From Plectrocnemia conspersa (Eukaryota > Arthropoda > Insecta > Trichoptera > Polycentropodidae), in contig VTFK01000154.1 in the NCBI GenBank assembly GCA_009617715.1, positions 310,001 to 374,000 on the forward strand: a DNA stretch of 64,000 nt, given 5' to 3'. The notes beneath the pieces are model-generated. The model worked only from the letters and a program-made list of their open reading frames with translations, was not told the DNA's origin and searched no databases. This document shows positions 25,131 through 36,943 of the stretch, piece after piece. A program made the translations under genes and the position numbers. Every line of letters starts with the position of its first letter. The first letter of the stretch is position 1.

Positions 25131-27640
25131 ACACACATTATACATCCGGAATTAATTATGTGTTTATTAACACAGGATTTGTCAATGAAACAAGTTAATA
25201 ATTAAACCAAGAATACAGCAATATATATTAAGATTAATATCCAGTCAACTCTAACAATGGTAAAAAGTTAATTATATGCAGTGTGTGTTTTTAATAATGT
25301 GTTATATTTTCTTAAACTTTTTATTTGCTCGACCATTTAGTCAATCATTAAATGCTTAAATATTTTATTAATAAACAATAATTACTTGAAATGATTTATT
25401 ATATTTTTTTATTTAAAGATATTAATATATAACACTAAAAATATCCATTTATATGTCAATTACTTCTTAATAACCTGAAGAGTATAACTCACATTGCAAT
25501 AATTTGTCCACAATAAATTAGTACTGTAAATAAAATAAATTTTAAGACACTGTGCTTTTATTCATTCAATAAACTGATTCTGTTTTTATAGCAATCTAGG
25601 TTCATAAGATTTTTAAGTTCGAAAATTAGTTTTTTTTTTCACTAGATTTTTATATATTTTAAAATATTTTTCGCATCTGATCAAATTAAACATTTTTAGA
25701 AAAACATAACCACCTATAATGACTTTCAAAAATATCACATAGGAACAAATGTTCTCATAAATAACACTGTAAAGCAAATTTTGGATTTAAATATGTTTTT
25801 AATATATTGTACTTAAATTACATCTGTAAAATGGATACAATAGAAAATAAAAAATTAATATTTATATATTTTAGTCTGATTTTGCAGGCCTGAGATTTTA
25901 TAAATGTATTTTTAAAGTTTAAGAGGTAATTTATTAAAATTAAACCCGATGAAAAAAAATCCAAAGTAACAATTATAAATATATACATACTATGTAAATG
26001 GAATTTTATCGTTAAGATATTTTTTGCCGCAGATATTATATTGTAATGTTTTTGATGTAGTCGATTTTAATATATGAAAAAAATTGCTATTATATTACAA
26101 TAAAGCAAAATAATTATAGTAAAGTTATCTATAAAAAATACGATACATACTATGCAATTATATACTATGCATATACATATATATAAAGTATAACTTCGTG
26201 TAACAGGCGTAAATGTAGTTAAAACATGAATAATAAAGAATTGCATATAATCATAAAAAAACTACAACAAGAGATTCTGTATCTCACAATGTTATGAAAA
26301 AAATATTTTTGTAGAAATTTTTTGGCTATTTTAAAATAGTAAAAAAATTTTAACATTTCCTAATTAAAAATGTCAGTGAATTGCAATTAAAATTACTTTT
26401 AAATATTTTTTAAAGAAAGTATAAAATAACAATATCATAGAAAACAAAAAGTAAAATACCATATTAAAAAATATTGGTACATGTAATTTAAATAAAAATA
26501 TATTTCTAACTAGATATTGACATATTCATAAATATATATATATAACAAGACAAAACCTAATGATTTAAAAAAATATATTTTTTATACTAATTAATATTTA
26601 GTTTAGCAAAATTATCGAATTCATATATTTCTTTATAATGTATTATATTAGTGATCGATTTTTAAAAATATTATAAATATATTTAAACCGCTTAATTTGT
26701 TTCAGCTGGCATGGAAAAAGCAGGTGTGTATTTTTACAAAAAATTCTGTACTACATGATAAAAGATAGATATTTAAATATATTAGGAAATAGGTTAATTC
26801 TTTAAAAATAACAGGGGTTTTTATGTTCATGTATATTCGTATTAGAGAACACGTTTTTTCGACAAATAACTGTATCAAAGGCACTGGAATAAATTGACAT
26901 ATAAATTAGTTTTTGAACTTGGTAGAACTTGAATTAGTAACAAAAAAAAATGTTTTGATTCATTACTTTTATGCTAAAACAAAGAATTTTTAAAAATATT
27001 TGGTTTCTCTGTTTGACACTGCTGTGGTATTAGGGTGTAAAACGAATGAAAAAATTACAATCAGAGTATTATTCTTTTATTATACTTATGTTAATCACGG
27101 ACTAAATTTATTAGTAGATGATTATGCTATAAGATAAACTTTAGGAATAAGTAGATTTAAATAATTTATTAATACACTTTACGTCATTAATCAATTTCGG
27201 AAAATTTATTAAATGGTTGCATTTATGTGAAAAATTATTTTAAGCTGCTTAAAATTAAGAAAAAATTAGTAACCGATAAATGTTATCTAGTTTGCGTACA
27301 TTTTCGGCTGTGTGAGCTTCGTTGAAGACATTTTCTACAGTTTTATTTATAATATTTGTCCAGTCACCTCTGAGACTTTCGAAACTATATTTATGTAAAG
27401 AAAAAATATAGAAACTTGTTCTTTGCAAAAAAGCACTGTATATAATATATATCTCATTATTAACTCGAAATTGATTTAAATGTACGTTTTTCTCTAAATC
27501 ATTTTAATAATACTAATTTAATTTTCACAATTTTCCTTCTGCGCTGCATTACAAATTATTTGTAATTAGTTTATTATTGAATTAAAATATTTGTATTTGT
27601 AAATAAATACATATAAATCTACCCTTTGTTCAGTAATTAT
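25131..27640. other. Long AT-rich desert
   Basis: About 2.5 kb of very AT-rich DNA with TA runs (26178-26190, 26532-26545). Two short frames are compositional. Nothing else seen. Confidence 0.55.
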
Positions 27641-27920
27641 ATATTATAACACGTAAATGGGTGGTATGTAGTAGTTTACAAGTGGTAGCGCGTTTTCCCA
27701 TTCCACGTACGCACTCGACGTGCTAATCGTCACAATTGCTCCCAGTGTAGGGTGGCCCATGGCGATGCGTAACATACAAGCGTGTGTTATATGTGGAGTG
27801 GCTGACAAATGCATGTGCTTAATTTGCATACAGAAATGTGACTGTACTCGACATTTTTTTGACAAATTGAATATATGTAGTATTAATTGATAAAAGCGAC
27901 CACTGTCACACAAAAAAGCT
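27641..27920. other. GC-richer island
   Basis: About 280 bases of balanced composition on an AT-rich background. The minus strand is open for 89 codons (27644-27913) with no domain seen. Candidate regulatory element. Confidence 0.3.
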
Positions 27921-28640
27921 CTTTGAATTTTAGCGATTTATAGAAAATACTATGTAATTCTGGTGCCCTCATTCGCTTAAGTTTTATTTTTAGATAATTT
28001 GTATGTTTCATATATTAACACATAGTGTTGATTTAGGTGCCTTATTAATAATTTAAAATTTAATTTCTGAATAAAAAAAATTCACTATTCAATTTAAATC
28101 CTCTTACGCTGTAAAAAAATAGAAATTGAGTATTAAAGTCGCTATGCGCCAAAATGGTATTTTATAAATGTTTTATATGTACTATATAATACATATATAA
28201 AATACCAGTCAGCAATCGCGTTCTATTGTATAGTTTTGGTGGATTCAAATTCGATTGTTGAGCTTAGCTGTTTTTAAAGTTATTCGTTGTAGATATTTTT
28301 GTATTGCGGTTATTTTATTTCTTAGACAAACAATAAAAATAATGTTTCTGAAAAGTATGTAAAATATTTTTTAACTTTAAATCAAAACCTAGGTATCTAC
28401 TGTATCCTAAAATTAATTCTTTAAAGAATCATATGTATAAAGTTACATAAAAAAATTAATTTTGTGGGCAAATGAAACATACATTTTTTGTTCTTAAAAT
28501 ATTTTGTGTATATAAAATATGTTTACTAGTTTCTTTAAACAGTTTTGTTTGTTTATCTCTTTTTAAATACATAATCTTTCTTATAGGATAGAAGTTACTG
28601 GTAAACCAAAATTCCACACGTTACATTCCTAAAAAATATC
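27921..28640. other. AT-rich non-coding DNA
   Basis: AT-rich; nothing recognised. Confidence 0.5.
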
Positions 28641-29000
28641 AGTTGCAGTATAAAATCGTACCCCATGCGAAATTAGATGTCGTTACGATAGGCGACATTA
28701 CTCGGGGACGTTCGCCAAGATTCACGGGCGGATTCAATTATTTTTGCAATGAATCTCAAGACGTTGAAGGCGGTAGGTAAGAATGTTGCACAGACATATT
28801 TCGCCGGGTCGCGGTGTGGGTGAAAATATAATTTAGGGAAAATTCACAGGAACATTAGCCAAAAATCTCTTCACCTGCAATGCAGGCTTTTCATTGCGAG
28901 ACTCGTCTTGGACCGCGTTCTGTGACAAATACGGCGCCCTTACTTCATCCAGCCGCTGAATTAATCAACACTGCTGGATTAAAGTATGAGTTTGTGTGTA
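28641..29000. other. CpG-rich island
   Basis: GC-richer block (TCGGGGACGTTCGCC near 28703; CGCCGGGTCGCGGTG near 28802), no convincing frame. Candidate regulatory DNA. Confidence 0.3.
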
Positions 29001-30800
29001 TTCAGGTATTATACAAACTTTATGCTGTAGTGCTACACAAAGAAACTCTTTGTGAAAGAAGTAATATTTTTTTTGTAGTAATAAACAATTTTTTTTATTA
29101 AAATACACTAAAGCTTTACTAAGTTAAAATCATCAATTTTGCAATAGCGCTGTACTTGTTTAAAATTACCAACTATTTTTTACTACATATTTATATTTAT
29201 GTTAAAATATTTTTAGCTGCAAAGAAAGTAAATCCTCTAACAATTTCGACATAAATAACATTATCATATTAGCGTCCTTCTGAGCGTTTTTAACTATATA
29301 CTGAGAAAATATTTTTCATTAAAACAAGTAGAAAATAAAAACATAAGCTAATATAAAAATAGTATAATTAATTTAAAAGATAAGACGTCTTTAATAAAAT
29401 ATATATTTATTTTAGCATGAGTGGCACTAGCTCAATAGTATGTTACACCAGAATAAAAGCAATTTCTATTTTTTAGACAAATTTTAATTAAAATTTTTAT
29501 ATCTAACTTGATTTTATTTTAAATATTCATCCATAAAATGTGGGAAATCTAGTGAAACTTAATAAATGATTGGAATTATAATATTGAGTGTGCTTTCATA
29601 AGTCTCTACAGATTATAGTAATAAGCTAATAACACGGATAATAACAGAATTTATAAGCTTACCCAAGTCCATTATCTGTTTAAAAGTAACTTTATTTATA
29701 GTCTTATTGTTTGTGAAACTCAGTTTTGATACTTTTTTTGAAGCCAGGATATAAAAAAGAAAAGTTGTCTTCTGTTAAATGTTAAATGCCCCAATGTAAG
29801 ACCTTTTTGTTAAAAAAATAATAACATTTTCAAAACAAGAAAATTATTATAAAGTTTTCTGGAAAATTACAGATATATAACAACAATATTAGATATCTTG
29901 AATTTATCAAATTTATCTAGCTTTAGCAGCAGTTATTCGTAGTATAACTATGTAAGTAGAATATAGAAATTAAAATAGGTTTCAGTGAAAAAAAAAATAC
30001 TATTTGTAAATTAAGTTTACAAAATCATTATTCGAACTTTATTATTTTAAAACAGCTTTTTAATAAAACTATATTATTTTAATAGCACTTTTGGTAATTA
30101 TTTTAATGGCACTTTCTCTTTAGTAGAATCAATTTTCAGTCAAATGAATTATTTACTCAAACAAAAGCAAAATCTGACTAACATAACGGATAAAAGTTCT
30201 CTAGGCTATCCCTCACAAAAATATAACATAATATTATTACTATTCTTACAAGAGGGAAAAAATAATTAAAATAATAAAATATAGTATAGCAATAATTAAT
30301 TCATTTTAGATGATAATAATTTTGAGGTTATCTAATTTTTTTTTTTTTATGTAAAATGATTCTTATTCATATTATTTTCAACGTTATTAAATAGTTTTAG
30401 TTAAGATAAAAGTAAAAGTCCGCTATAGGCAAATTCAATAAATACAATCTTTAAAAATAATGTTTCTTGAATAATGATTGAATTGTGATAAAGTCCTTTG
30501 TTTTAAATATTGTAACGTTAAACCAATGATTAAAAGAACAGTACTACCTAAACGTTATTTTTAAATATATCTTTGTGTCACGAGCTTATAAAAAACTAAC
30601 CTGTAAAATAATTTTTAACCGTCAAATTAAAGGCATTAAATGTTAATAAACAATTTTATTTTATATTATAAATTACAATTTTGATCATATACCTAATGAT
30701 TAAACATCGATACAGCAATATTAATTTTATTTATGATCATAATCATAATTAAACAATTTTAAAACGAAAATATGTATATATTTTACGAAATTTTTCGATA
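29001..30800. other. AT-rich desert; 3' region of mini-gene copy 2
   Basis: AT-rich with no gene. At its right end, on the minus strand, an AATAAA signal (plus-strand TTTATT at 30726-30731) lies about 83 bases after the stop of the basic-protein gene. Confidence 0.5.
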
Positions 30801-30818
30801 TTTAGTGAGCCCACTAAA
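30801..30818 (-). promoter_or_regulatory. Hairpin overlapping the stop codon, copy 2
   Basis: Coding strand TTTAGTGGGCTCACTAAA: seven Watson-Crick pairs around GGCT, with the TAG stop in the 5' arm. It is the cleanest of the three homologous hairpins. Confidence 0.6.
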
Positions 30819-30993
30819 CGAGTTCTAGCGACGCTCGTCTCCGAGATCCTCGGCTTCTCCTCCTTCTCGAACTGGATCTTCGTCGCATGACCACGGGCTC
30901 GATGTTGGCTCTGCTTCTGCTCCTATTACTGCGTCTTCTAGATCTAGTTCTAGATCTACGTGATCGACGAGCAACAGTTTCTATGATAGGCAT
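30814..30993 (-). CDS. Arg/Ser-rich protamine-like small basic protein, copy 2
   Basis: Intact 59-codon frame, MPIIETVARR to ASLELV, with 23 Arg and 12 Ser and no Cys. It aligns without gaps to copy 1 at 10613-10792: seven replacement differences (for example L11S, V32E, A35V) and about as many silent changes, mostly in Arg and Ser codons (CGA/AGA, TCA/TCT). The two basic blocks and the central ANIEPVVM linker are kept. The ATG is fixed by alignment with the paralogues; no upstream in-frame ATG is conserved. Intronless. Its own upstream block and AATAAA suggest separate transcription. A chromatin-packing (protamine-like) role is inferred from composition; an RS-type RNA-binding role cannot be excluded. 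Confidence 0.72.
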   Translation of the reverse strand: MPIIETVARRSRRSRTRSRRRSNRSRSRANIEPVVMRRRSSSRRRRSRGSRRRASLELV

Positions 30994-31085
30994 TCCAGAG
31001 AGAAATAGTGTCGACTTAGTGAAACTAATTTTCGATCGATAATAATAATATGAAAAAAAAAAACAAATGAATATAATATATTTTT
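30994..31085 (-). promoter_or_regulatory. Conserved upstream block of copy 2
   Basis: Towards the gene: TATATTATATTCATTTGTTT, a TTATCGATCG word, AAAATTAGTT, the inverted repeat TTAGTTTCACTAA (31016-31028), CTAAGTCGACA, then TATTTCTCTCTGGAATG. The order matches copies 1 and 3. The TATA-like AT box sits where copy 1 has TATAAATAG. Confidence 0.5.
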
Positions 31086-31800
31086 GTTTTTATTTCAAAT
31101 AATATGTATTCAAATATTTTTAATACTGGCTAATTACTAAAAACATAAACGTAGTCTATTAGGACTTTTATATTCTTTTTTTTTAATTATTTATTTGTGA
31201 ATTTAAAAATAAGTTTATTTATTATCTAAAAAAAAATATTTTTATTATTTCCTGGAATTTGTTAGCCCAAAACCTACATATGGGTGATTTTATTATTGAT
31301 TCATAATTTTACGAGTGTTCTGCAAAGCTTTTATCAAATGCTAGACGAAGATTCATGGTTCATACTACATATATGTGTGTTTTTAAACATTTTAGAAAAG
31401 TTGCAACCATTTTTACTATTATCTATAGAAACGTGTGGTCTGTTATTATAAGCATATTTTAAAAGTGTCATGCCAATACTTATTACTCATAATAAAATAA
31501 AAAGCATCATACGTCGCAAAAATTAAATAATATTTCTGCTCAAACACAAAATCAGAATTAATAGTAAGTCATTGCCCTTATTAAAAAATAAAGAAAAGGC
31601 GAGAAATTTAATTTCTTCAATGTTTATTTTGTTCAAATTTATTATACACCATAATAATATATTTAATCGTTTAATTTGCATATATCGTGTTTACACCTAA
31701 TATTCACCATGTAGTTTATTTAATTAAAATAGGATTTTTATACTTAAAATTCATATTATTAAAAAGCAACGCTACCTTATAAATATAAATTCTAATTTAA
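31086..31800. other. AT-rich upstream flank of copy 2
   Basis: AT-rich. CCTGGAATTTGTTAGCCCAA at about 31251-31270 matches TCTGGAACTTGTTAGCAAAA at about 37511-37530 upstream of copy 3, so the duplicated unit reaches at least 260 bases upstream of the ATG. Confidence 0.45.
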
Positions 31801-32400
31801 CGCTATTTACACATACACAAGAGCATGGAGGTGAAATTGCATGTAGGGTAGTGTAAGGGGAAACGTATAAACAATGGATACGTTAGCAGAAAGGCAGTCA
31901 AGTCAGGTACATTATGATTGTTATTGTAATGCCAATTTACCAGTCGGTAGGTCCAAGAACACGTCTGCACTCACACGATGGCGTTACATATGTATTTGCA
32001 CATACACACACAGAGGAAAATTTCGACTTAGGTGGAAAGCCTCCAAGGGAGTGTTGGCTCACAATTGGTCGCAGTAAAAAATGGACAAAAGAACAGTGGG
32101 TGGGAAATTGCGCAGGTTTCGGTTAATACCACTAACTTTTCCAATGCTACTAAAAGGTGAAGTGTGTGTGTGTGCTATACGACTATGATTTATTTATAGC
32201 TTTGTTGCACGGACGGTAAAATAGCCTATTGGAATGATCAATTTAACTTTCTGTGTCATGGGGCCTATTATTATTTTAATTTCCATGTAGAATTTATTAT
32301 TACTGAGAGTAACTTTAACCATCAAGACCGAAGATACACGTGTATGTGAAATAAGTTTCAGCGGCTCTGCTGGTGTATTGTGAAACAATAAGAGTTTCTA
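31801..32400. other. Mixed-composition unique DNA
   Basis: Moderate GC with CACA/TGTG runs (about 32006, 32164). Frames of 64-70 codons on both strands show no domain. No gene supported. Confidence 0.35.
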
Positions 32401-32930
32401 AAGTTAAATTATATGCCTTCAAACATTGTACCCTACATAGATATACAAATTAATTATGACTCATTGTGTTGCAAAAGTTCAAGGTTTCTATATTTTAGAT
32501 TAATTTGTGAATGTTTTTTTTTGTAATAAATAAAAGTGGCAATGGATAATAATAATATATAAAGAAAATAGATTAATAAGCAATATTAAAGATATGAAAA
32601 GTATTCAGAAAGTAAAACAGAAAAAAAAAATACATTTTTGCTCGCCTAACAACATTTACGCTTCACTTTTTACTAATGTTTGCATTAAAATATGTTAAAT
32701 AGGCATCGATAGTGCCAATGTTGTGCTTTAAGTGTAATTAAAATCGTCTTGTCGATTCTAAATATTGTTGCAATCTGTTTCATATGCGCTAAAAAAAAAC
32801 TACTGTTAAGATTCATGGCAAATTATTTAAATACATTAAAAATATTAAATAATAGTTGTTATGCACTTCTAGTTACTTGCAATAAAATGAATATCAATAA
32901 AACATACACATAATAATATATTCTCCTGAA
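32401..32930. other. AT-rich non-coding DNA
   Basis: AT-rich; nothing recognised. Confidence 0.5.
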
Positions 32931-33430
32931 ACTCCTGAGCCGGAGGAGGGCGTGGGCCTAAGGACGCCTTATAAGAAAACACGGCTCATATGACTACTTC
33001 AGTAATCCGTAACCAGTACAAAGAAAAATAGTATTATACGTATGGTCCGTTTTATATAGCACGTCTTCTCGTAAAATATTCGTGTGGATAGTGCACAATT
33101 TTCAATTTTTGACACTTTTCTTTGTGGAAACGGTTTTTTTCTTTTGTATGGTTGTCGTCTAAACTTTTGTAATAGGTATATCTGGTGTTAGAGATAACTT
33201 TTTTCGATGTTCAAGTAGTCGTTATGGTAACCTATGCAATAAATAAAGGTGCAGTAAAAAATATAGCTACTTATTATTCTCATTCGTCAAAGTACAGCCA
33301 GTTAGGTGGTAATGCCACAAAGATGTTTGTTAGCACGACTTCTAGTTTTAACTATATACTTGACAAAAGCACGTCTTAAACTAGCTAGGTATTTTAAGAA
33401 ACACCTTTTACGACTACCTTCATAAGAAAT
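32931..33430. other. Mixed-composition unique DNA
   Basis: A short GC patch (CTGAGCCGGAGGAGGGCGTG near 32936) is followed by ordinary sequence. TAGCACGTCTT and AAGCACGTCTT recur about 310 bases apart (33057 and 33367). A 64-codon plus frame (33185-33379) has no recognised content. Confidence 0.3.
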
Positions 33431-33626
33431 AAATAAGGTAAATGTGTTGTAGAGTTTGCTTCTTAAATTTATAGTGCAATTACATACAATTAAATAATAT
33501 TTATTTTATTTTTTTTTTTAAATAAAAACTCGACTGTATACTATGTTATTTTAAAAATTTGCAGAATATTTTTATTATGACTTGTTAAGTTCGCCCTAAT
33601 TATTATTTAAACTTTTATAAATATGT

Positions 33627-33724
33627 TAGGGATAACGAGTTGTATTCATATATATATTTATATATGTATTCATATACATATTTATATATATAATACATAT
33701 ATTATATATACAACTCTAGTTATT
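33627..33724. repeat. AT-dinucleotide tract bounded by inverted arms
   Basis: TAACGAGTTGTAT on the left and ATACAACTCTAGTTA on the right are near-perfect inverted repeats (two extra bases in the right arm) enclosing about 70 bases of TATA/CATA alternation. The whole can fold into one long hairpin. Confidence 0.6.
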
Positions 33725-33725
33725 G

Positions 33726-34020
33726 CAAGATTTGCTTAGCAGGGCAGTCCGGGCAATAAGTCAGGATAACTCGCAATCAGATCCCGGCAAATTAAAATGG
33801 CAAACCGGGAACAAAGGCGAGATGACCCAAAGGCATGTTGGTGACCGGGGATTAGAGACGCCAAAACAAAGGCTAGGTCTGGAAATTTAAATGCAATTTG
33901 GCCACACGGTGTCTTATTGGGGTGTCTGGTTCTAACAGGGCTGGCCTGCAGGGCAGGCAGTAAAGGCAATCACCTGGGGCGCTAGAACTTGTAGGGCGCC
34001 GTAATACCAAATAAAGAAAA
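33726..34020. mobile_element. GC-rich block ending in a hAT-like terminus
   Basis: An isolated GC-rich patch. From about 33936 it reads CAGGGCTGGCCTGC, then AAAGGCAATCACCTGGGGCG and GTAGGGCGCC. This layout (CAGGG... AGGCAAT...CCT.GGGCGC...GGGCGCC) is like the 5' ends of many hAT-superfamily transposons. No transposase and no 8-bp duplication were identified, so the call rests on terminal resemblance only. The 77-codon minus frame here is probably spurious. Confidence 0.35.
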
Positions 34021-34067
34021 AATTATTAAAATATACCAACAATATTGTTTAAAAATTTAATCAGCAG

Positions 34068-35433
34068 TGCAAAGTTCTGTATTATATTGAGTTCTATAAA
34101 AAGTTTAAAAAAAGTGTTCGTCTCAATTCAATATTTTGAAAGTTATTTAAGACGGTCAAAATTGCATAGGAAGTTTTAACTAGATCAATAAAATTTGCAG
34201 TTTGTGTCAATAGGCCAATGTTTTAATGCACCGTTGTGTATTTTATTGCGTTCTATAAAAAGTTTAAAGAAAGTGTTTGTCTCAATTCAAAATTTCGAAA
34301 GTTATTTGAGACGTTAAAAATTGCATAGTAGGTTTTAACTGGATCGATAAAATTTGCAGTTCGTATAAAACAGCAAATGTTTAAAAGTTTAAAGAAAGTG
34401 TTTGTCTCAATTCAAAATTTCGAAAGTTATTTGAGACGTTAAAAATTGCATAGGAGGTTTTAACTGGATCGATAAAATTTGCAGTTTGTATAAAATAGCA
34501 AATGTTTTAATGCAAAGTTGTGTTTTAGATTGGGTTCTATAAAAAATTTAAAGAAAGTGTTTGTCTCAATTCATTATTTCGAAAGTTATTTAAGACGTTA
34601 CAAATTGCATAAGAGGTTTTAACTGAATCGATATAATTTGCAGTTTGTATAAAATGGCAAATGTTTTATTGCAAAGTTGTGTATTAGATTAAGTTCTATA
34701 AAAAGTTTTAAGAAAGTATTTGTCTCAATTCATTATTTCGAAAGTTATTTGAGACGTTAAGAATTGCATAGGAGGTTTTAACTGGATCGATAAAATTTGC
34801 AGTTTGTATAAAATGGAAAATGTTTTATTGCAAAGTTGTGTATTAGATTGAGTTCTATAAAAGTTTTAAAAAAAGTGTTTGTCTCAATTCATTATTTTGA
34901 AAGTTATTTGAGACGTTAAGAATTGCATAGGAGGTTTTAACTGGATCGATAAAATTTGCAGTTTGTATAAAATGGCAAATGTTTTAATGCAAAGTTGTGT
35001 ATTAGATTGAGTTTTAAAAGAAGTTTACAGAAAGTGTTTGTCTCAATTCGTTATTTCAAAAGTTATTTGAGACGTTAAGAATTGAATAGTAGGTTTTAAC
35101 TGGATCGATAAAATTTGCAGTTTGTATAAAATGGCAATTGTTTTAATGCAAAGTTGTGTATTAAATTGAGTTCTATAAAAAGTTTTAAGAAAGTGTTTGT
35201 CTCAATTTATTATTTCGAAAGTTATTTGAGAAGTTAAAAATTGCGTAGGAGGTTTTAACTGGATCGATAAAATTCGCCGTTTGTATAAAATGGCAAATGT
35301 TTAAATGCAAAGTTGTGCATTAGATTGAGTTCTATAAAAAGTTTAAGGAAAGTGTTCGATTTATTTTATATTTTTGAAAGTTATTTGAGACGTTAAAATT
35401 TGCGTAGGAGGTTTTAACTAGATCGATAAAATT
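34068..35433. repeat. Tandem satellite, nine units of about 159 bp
   Basis: Anchor word TCTCAATT starts at 34121, 34280, 34404, 34564, 34723, 34882, 35041 and 35200; the ninth unit has a mutated anchor near 35358. Spacings are 159, 124, 160, 159, 159, 159, 159 and about 158, so only unit 2 is short, by an internal deletion of about 35 bases. Each unit also carries TTCTATAAAAAGTTT, GAAAGTTATTTGAGACGTTA, GCATAGGAGGTTTTAACT and GGATCGATAAAATTTGCAG. Edge units are more diverged than middle ones. No reading frame is maintained. Confidence 0.95.
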
Positions 35434-36070
35434 TTCTATAAACCGAGTAAAGCGCAATATTCATTTAAAATTATTGAACAATATAATTTGGTATAATTTG
35501 CTGCGCTAATGCGCTGATTTAAATGAATAAAAAATATTATTTAAAAATAAATTTGAAATTATTTATTAATAAATTTAAATAATTGATTATTGAGTTAAAT
35601 AAATTATTTAAATAAATTATTCAAATTAATTATTCAAATTAATTATTCAAAATAATTATTTAAATGAATTATAAAACTAATTATTTAAAATAAAAATTTA
35701 TTTAATTTTTTTAATAAATATGAAATAAATAAATGAATAAATTATTAAAAAAAAAGTAATTAAATATTTAAATTAAATAAAATATTTAAATTATTTTTTT
35801 TAAATAATTTAAATAATGATTAAATTGAATTAATTATACAAATAAATTAATAATATAATTTTTAAAATAAAATGTTATAATAAAATGGGCTAATTATTAA
35901 AATTTGATAATAAATTAATTATTAAATATATTTAAATCAATTATGATAATAATTAAAAAAATATATTAAAAAAAAATTCATTATTTGATGAATTGAAATT
36001 TAATATTTGCATAATTTAAATGAAATGGTAAATTAAATTCATTATTTGAATAAGTATAGTCAATTATTTG
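35434..36070. repeat. AATT-rich low-complexity tract
   Basis: Imperfect reiteration of AAATTAATTATT/TTAAATAATT words, nearly free of G and C. It directly follows the satellite and may belong to the same element or be slippage-derived. Confidence 0.6.
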
Positions 36071-36560
36071 ATTCCTTACCTTGTGGTGATTTCTCCCTCG
36101 GTGTAAATGATTGCGTTTTGAACTATTTTATTATGGACTGATGGGGTTTCTTTTCTTGAACAACATATATTTGCTAGTAGTTAAATAATTATGAGCAAAG
36201 CAGCGTTCGAAGTTTGACACCAGTTTCGAATCGATCGGACAACTTTTTGTGATATTTTAACGTTTTAAAAATTCTGCGGCCAGTTGCACAGAAGCACAAC
36301 GCAGGCCCACGATTGCAGATTTATTATACACACCAGTGGCGTTGCTAGGGTATTTGCTGTCCGGAGCGATCCTTAATATTGCATTTTGGATTAATGTGGC
36401 CCTAAAATTTTGAGATATTGTGTTTTCATTGTTTTAAATTATTTTAGATAAAAAACATCAGAATTTTGTCTAAAGATTTTTATTAAAAATATAGTTATTT
36501 AGCTCGATTGATAAATCGTTGTTCATTGAAAGCAGTTTCTAGTTTAGATGAAATAAAAAG
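36071..36560. other. Mixed DNA with a second hAT-like end
   Basis: Near 36334 the sequence reads CAGTGGCGTTGCTAGGG, a start seen in many hAT-type elements (CAGTGGCGTAGC...). Further on, 36500-36570 is open on the plus strand (reading NRCSLKAVSSLDEIKSLPFR) without a recognised match. No transposase or target-site duplication found. Confidence 0.3.
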
Positions 36561-36925
36561 TCTGCCATTCAGGTAAATCTTAATAACAAGTGTTTCTTAA
36601 ATATTAATAATATATCATGTAAAATAATGTAACCATAACCATTACTATATATTAGACATTTTTTACTTTTATAAATATTGCAGCGTAAAATCGATGACTG
36701 TAACCGCAATGCTGGATTAAATTTGTTTTTAAAAATATCTCGATGTATTTCCATTTTATAAAAAAACTTAAAATTAAAGGCATTTAAATTTTTAATCACA
36801 ATTTTATTTAAATAACAATTATAATTAACAATTTTTATAATAAATATTAAACAAAATCGATATATTATTTTATTCACTATTACAATTTAGAAATTAGCAA
36901 TAATATTATACAAAAATGTTCCATA
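36561..36925. other. AT-rich 3' region of mini-gene copy 3
   Basis: AT-rich. A minus-strand AATAAA (plus-strand TTTATT at 36869-36874) lies about 65 bases after the stop of copy 3. A 102-codon minus frame (36569-36877) is AT-driven. Confidence 0.4.
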
Positions 36926-36943
36926 TTGAGTAGATCTACTAAA
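36926..36943 (-). promoter_or_regulatory. Hairpin overlapping the stop codon, copy 3
   Basis: Coding strand TTTAGTAGATCTACTCAA contains the perfect palindrome AGTAGATCTACT. Relative to copy 2, both members of two base pairs have changed (G-C to A-T), so pairing is kept while sequence is not. Confidence 0.6.

Noticed and set aside
34068..35433. CRISPR-like regular repeats
   Set aside because: Units are contiguous 159-bp tandem copies with no unique spacers, in a eukaryotic genome; this is a satellite.
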